The translations under genes were made by a program, and so were the position numbers. DNA of 64,000 nucleotides from Hyalella azteca (Eukaryota > Arthropoda > Malacostraca > Amphipoda > Hyalellidae): assembly GCF_000764305.2 (NCBI RefSeq), contig NW_025945864.1, positions 62,001 through 126,000 on the forward strand, read 5' to 3'. Shown piece after piece: positions 60,382-64,000 of this stretch. Every line of letters starts with the position of its first letter. The stretch's first letter is position 1. The notes beneath the pieces were generated by a model. That model was not told the origin of the DNA. It was given only the letters and a program-made list of their open reading frames with translations, and searched no databases.

Positions 60382-61494
60382 ATGAAACTGGTGGGTTCCC
60401 GTTACGCTAAGTTAATTTGCATCAGCTTTCATCCATTGAACTTGAAAACGCATAAATCTGTGGATACGAATACATCTATACGAACGTAAACGTACAGCAC
60501 GTACTATCAATCTTTTGCCGAACTGACTACGGGAATTCGATTCTTAATCACTTATTGTTTCAAACGCTCGTTTTGAACATCTGTTTTATAAGTCGGCCAT
60601 CGCCGTTGAGCTTAATTGTTCAGAAAAAATGTGTGCATCTATAATTTTTAAGCGAACACAAGTTTTGCATAAATTTATACCGGAGTCTTGAATGATACCT
60701 GGAGCTGCATCACCGCTGGTGGCAGCGGCAAGTCATCCACTACTGGGGGAACTGCAGCAGTGGACGTTGTATTGTTGCTGCTGTAACAATACTACAGCTG
60801 CTGCAACAATATTATGGCATAAATTATTTTAATGTAAAAAATCTAATTTATTTAGTATTAATAATTTCGCAATAAATGAGTTAATACACAGAGCCATTCA
60901 GTATTTCATCTTCCGAAACGCTCATCATATTACGTAGAGATGGAAGTCAAACTTACATGCAAGTTACGCGAGCGCTTTCCTAACTCGCAATTAAAATCTC
61001 CATCGATGCCAATTCAGTTTATTTCTTCCTTGACATAACTGTTTTGCTAAGATTGCTGTTAAAAATTCATTTGTGGATGCGAATTTCCAATAATTACATG
61101 GTACGTTTTCCTGCAAACGCCATGTTGTGTGTCACAACTTTTATACATGTCTTACAATGCTTCACTCATTCATCGCCTGTATATTTTGCACCGTAATTCA
61201 TGCCGCAATGCGCGGAGTATCATGAACCATGGTTGAATTAATACATTAATTCAATTAATTCAACCATGATCCTGAACGTCTCTCCTACAGCTCGCCGCCG
61301 TGCTGCTGCTGGGGGTCGTCCTGCTGGCCGTGGTCAGCGCCGTGCCCTTCCCCGACCCTTCACCCGTCGCCCTGCCCGACCCTGTGGCCTTCGCTGATCC
61401 TGAACCCCATTACGGTTACGGCTACGGCTTCCGTAGGACCTACAGGCCCGTCATCAGACGCGGCTACGGCTATGGCTACGGATATTACGGGTGA
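60382..61494 (+). CDS. Gene B'': Gly/Tyr-rich secreted peptide (AMP-like), 70 aa
   Basis: Coding exon 1 at 60382-60390 (Met-Lys-Leu, donor GTGGGT) and exon 2 at 61291-61494 (acceptor CGTCTCTCCTACAG), phase 0, 900-bp intron. Residues 1-20 are a signal peptide identical in design to B. Residues 21-42 are eleven X-Pro/X-Ala dipeptides (VPFPDPSPVALPDPVAFADP + EP). Residues 43-70 are the mature peptide HYGYGYGFRR, TYRPVIRRGY, GYGYGYYG: basic, no cysteine. Exons are GC-rich with marked C/G third positions. A polyadenylation signal lies 315 bp past the stop. The promoter is clear. Of the B-type copies it has the most complete evidence, and it may be the active member. It is placed outside and divergent from the duplicated units. 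Confidence 0.88.
61228..61268. mobile_element. Miniature foldback insertion, 41 bp, in B'' intron
   Basis: A shorter version of the 57920-57990 element, with the same 15-bp ends (CATGGTTGAATTAAT / ATTAATTCAACCATG) at the same site relative to the gene. It is flanked by ATCATGAAC and ATCCTGAAC. It lies 22 bp upstream of exon 2, inside the polypyrimidine/branch region. Confidence 0.8.
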
Positions 61495-61808
61495 TTGCAT
61501 TCACCGACCACGGAATTTTGCAAGCCAAGTTCGTACCTATAGGATTCTCTGTATATGCCTATATATATTCTGTATACAATTTTCACATCTGCTGGATCAG
61601 GCTAATTTCAAGCTAATATAATTAGGATTGGCAGCTAACTTAATTTCTTCATTTTTTAACGTTGCTCCTTGTTCTCAAATCAGTTCTTGATCCCTTAAAT
61701 CTCAATATCACTTGTGCATCAGAGTTGCGTATTGCGCAAGCCAAAACAAACGAGGCATCCTCTGTTGTATCAGAAGCCGCTAAGCCTTTTCACTAATTCA
61801 TAGATGTA

Positions 61809-61814
61809 AATAAA
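61809..61814 (+). promoter_or_regulatory. Polyadenylation signal of B''
   Basis: AATAAA, 315 bp after the B'' stop codon, the first on the strand after the gene; B and B' have AATAAA at 250-270 bp past their stops. Confidence 0.55.
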
Positions 61815-62039
61815 GAATCCTTGTAAACAGTAAGGGAGCTAATACATGCATCGGTATATTTATGAAACATTTTTACTATATACATGTTAAAATTATTTAA
61901 TTAGCATTTTGTGAAATAATATCTAATAGGCATGCGCCAGAATTATTATATCTTTAACCATCTGTAGAACCTCGCTGTCATGCACTAGTATTGTCTCGAA
62001 TAGCAAATAACGAGTGCAATACTCTCACTTTATCTGCGC

Positions 62040-62215
62040 ATCAGCTTATTAAATGGATCTTAGAACATCAACATATTCAATGGTTCATAGTACACCAGCT
62101 TATTAAATGGTTCCTAGAACATGAGCTAATTCAATGGTTCTTAGTACATCTGCTTAATAAACGGTTCTAAGTACACTAGCTTATTCAGTGGTTCTTAGTG
62201 CATCTGCTTATATTG
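62040..62215. repeat. Degenerate minisatellite, about 28-30-bp units, six copies
   Basis: Units of the type AGCTTATTAAATGGTTCCTA + GAACATG with variants (TATTCAATGGTTCTTAGTAC). Confidence 0.85.
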
Positions 62216-63589
62216 AATGCTAAGACACATTTTCCAATGTCGGGCATTAAAATCTTTCACGACGTTTACTAGGCGTAAGAACATGAGGCGAGGCTTAATT
62301 GACTGTATAAATTACTTGCAATTTCCAATATTGCTTGGACTCGATTTAATTATCTTAAAAAGTTATTGGTTTTTGCAGCATTATTCATGAAAACAAATAA
62401 ACGATTATTGTTAAACTTACTTGGAATGGATTCGATTTCTCACCCTGGCACGTGAATTCGTATAATGATCATTTTTAAGGTGAAATAAGTCAGATATGTA
62501 GCGGTTACGATCTCACATCTGATATATCTTGGAATGACAACCGGACAGACTTGAGGATCGTAGCAAGGTAATGAACAACTTAAAGTTGCTGTCAATGCCT
62601 GTTTGAATTAAGTGTAGATGGCTCCGATTTCCTTATATTATAGTACAGAACAAAACTTAAGTACAGAAGTCGATAGGAGACTGAGCGGCGTTAAGCAATT
62701 AAAGACAGAATGAGGCTCGACTACAAGACGGGGTAAAATAACGAGCGAGCAAGTATGTTCATATCTTTTACTGACCGAGGGCTTCATGACAAAGGGGAAA
62801 CTCGAAAGTGTCGCTCAGGGCGCGGCGTCTAATAGGTAGGGTAACATGGGGCAGCGAGCCCACTGCGGGTCATGGGCCCATAGCGGGTTTCTCGCTAAGT
62901 ATTGCAGATATTGGTCCGTGTTCTCTACCGCCGGTCGACAGTTTCTCTGAGGTGAAGTGTACGGATTTACGTTTTGCTAAGTGTTTGCGTTATTAAGATA
63001 TTTGTGGATAACTTTTTCAGCCCAGATAAAGGTTTTTTTTGCTGCTAAATAAAACTGTTATCGATTAGTGTAGATGAAGCTTTTGAAATTACTGTGAATT
63101 ATATTTTGAAAGTAATATCTATAGGGATAATTTTGAGATCAAGTTTAGACTATTCGCTTTAAAAATAAAATGTTGACACGATATAAATCAAAGGATACCT
63201 AGTGGGGGCAACGGGCCCACGCGTGTCACGGGCAGAGCGCCCATGGGGAAGTCTTGTGTTATACATCATTAGATTTGTCTCAATGACCTTTTCAAAACTA
63301 TGACTAGCTTTTGAATTACCAATCACATTTTATATTGCTTGATTTCTCGATTTGCCGCCTCAAGGCAGCAGGTTTAGTTTCTGGTTGTGCGTATTTATGA
63401 TCCCTTATCGAGTTATTGACTCTTGCCTTGCCAAAAGTTGATTTCAGTCAACACCAATTAGCCAAAAGTTGATGAGTTTTTATGGTGTTAGCTGAAATCA
63501 CGATTAGGTACGAATTCTCTGCACATAATATTTGGATTATGGGCAAAACTGGAACGAAGTTTTTTTTCTGATCAACTAAATATATTTTT
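62216..63589. other. Intergenic; scattered GGGCCCAT-containing fragments
   Basis: GC-rich fragments at about 62845-62895 and 63205-63250 share motifs with 63870-63940 (GGGGCA, GGGCCCA, GCCCATGGGG) within AT-rich DNA. They look like decayed copies of one repeat. No supported gene. Confidence 0.4.
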
Positions 63590-63765
63590 TCTAGTCAAGA
63601 ATACATTTTTTCATGTCAGGACGAATTTTTTATCTCAAGGATATATTTTTCAAATCAAGGATATATATTTTTATGTCAATGAAATATTTTTCTTCACGTC
63701 AATGATAGATTTTTTCAAGCCAAGGGTATATTTTTTCATGTTAAGGATATGATTTTTTGAGTTGT
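63590..63765. repeat. Degenerate minisatellite, about 25-27-bp units, six to seven copies
   Basis: Units like TCAAGGATATATTTTTTCATG with many substitutions. Confidence 0.85.
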
Positions 63766-63904
63766 TAATAAATGTATGAAAGTCATATTTTTAATACATT
63801 TTTTCTTATTTTTAACTGTAAAGTGTTGTTTTATCATTTTTAAACGAAAATTATGCAAATGCGGTAAAGGGACCAAGGGTGGGCGCCTTGCCCTAAGCTC
63901 ATGG

Positions 63905-63934
63905 GCCCATTGCCCCAGGGATGGGGCAATGGGC
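63905..63934. other. Perfect GC-rich hairpin
   Basis: GCCCATTGCCCC pairs with GGGGCAATGGGC (12 of 12) around the 6-base loop AGGGAT. Confidence 0.85.
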
Positions 63935-64000
63935 ACATTTTGACACTTTTTACAAAATAGTGTTTCATTAAAAATTGAATAACTCTATAGGCGCCTAATT

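Overview
The window looks like nuclear DNA from an arthropod, probably an insect; I could not fix the species. It is AT-rich and gene-poor. Genes are split by introns with GT...AG ends. Short GC-rich coding exons stand in an AT-rich background. The promoters carry TATA boxes with an arthropod-type initiator (TCAGTC) about 30 bases downstream, and there are many minisatellites and one Tc1-type transposon. No bacterial operons, CRISPR arrays, rRNA or tRNA genes were seen.

Left part (1-39,990). Two genes can be supported. (i) A possible small secreted protein lies on the minus strand at 3251-3583. (ii) A well-supported multi-exon minus-strand gene has exons at 21162-21275, 19119-19320 and 17591-17781. 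Splice phases match at both junctions. The joined reading frame gives a signal peptide followed by a PAN/Apple domain; the 3' end was not found. Its second exon carries a 63-bp in-frame tandem duplication, and the intron next to it holds a minisatellite that copies the splice acceptor. The rest is intergenic or intronic sequence with at least a dozen unrelated tandem arrays (14-53 bp units), a dispersed element with terminal inverted repeats present twice in opposite orientation, and several strong hairpins.

Right part (39,990-61,900). This is a cluster of small secreted glycine/tyrosine-rich cationic peptide genes, here called A, B, A', B' and B''. The intact genes share one architecture. 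A tiny first coding exon encodes only Met-Lys-Phe or Met-Lys-Leu and is followed by a phase-0 intron. The second exon holds the rest of the signal peptide, a propeptide made only of X-Pro/X-Ala dipeptides, and a Gly-rich (A) or Gly/Tyr/Arg-rich (B) mature peptide. They look like antimicrobial peptide precursors matured by a dipeptidyl peptidase.

The cluster grew by a head-to-tail duplication: unit 1 is about 39,991-51,637 and unit 2 about 51,638-60,222. Both gene copies in unit 2 are damaged. A' keeps its promoter and signal peptide but has lost the glycine-rich region. B' keeps an intact second exon but has lost its first exon and promoter in a 2.1-kb deletion. Unit 2 also carries a dead Tc1 element, a local inversion and other indels. 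B'' (60,382-61,494) lies just beyond unit 2 and looks intact. B'' and B, on opposite strands, share a perfectly identical 81-bp leader block (5'UTR, start codon and splice donor) with unrelated flanks. B' and B'' share a tiny foldback insertion that B lacks. Together these point to sequence exchange within the cluster.
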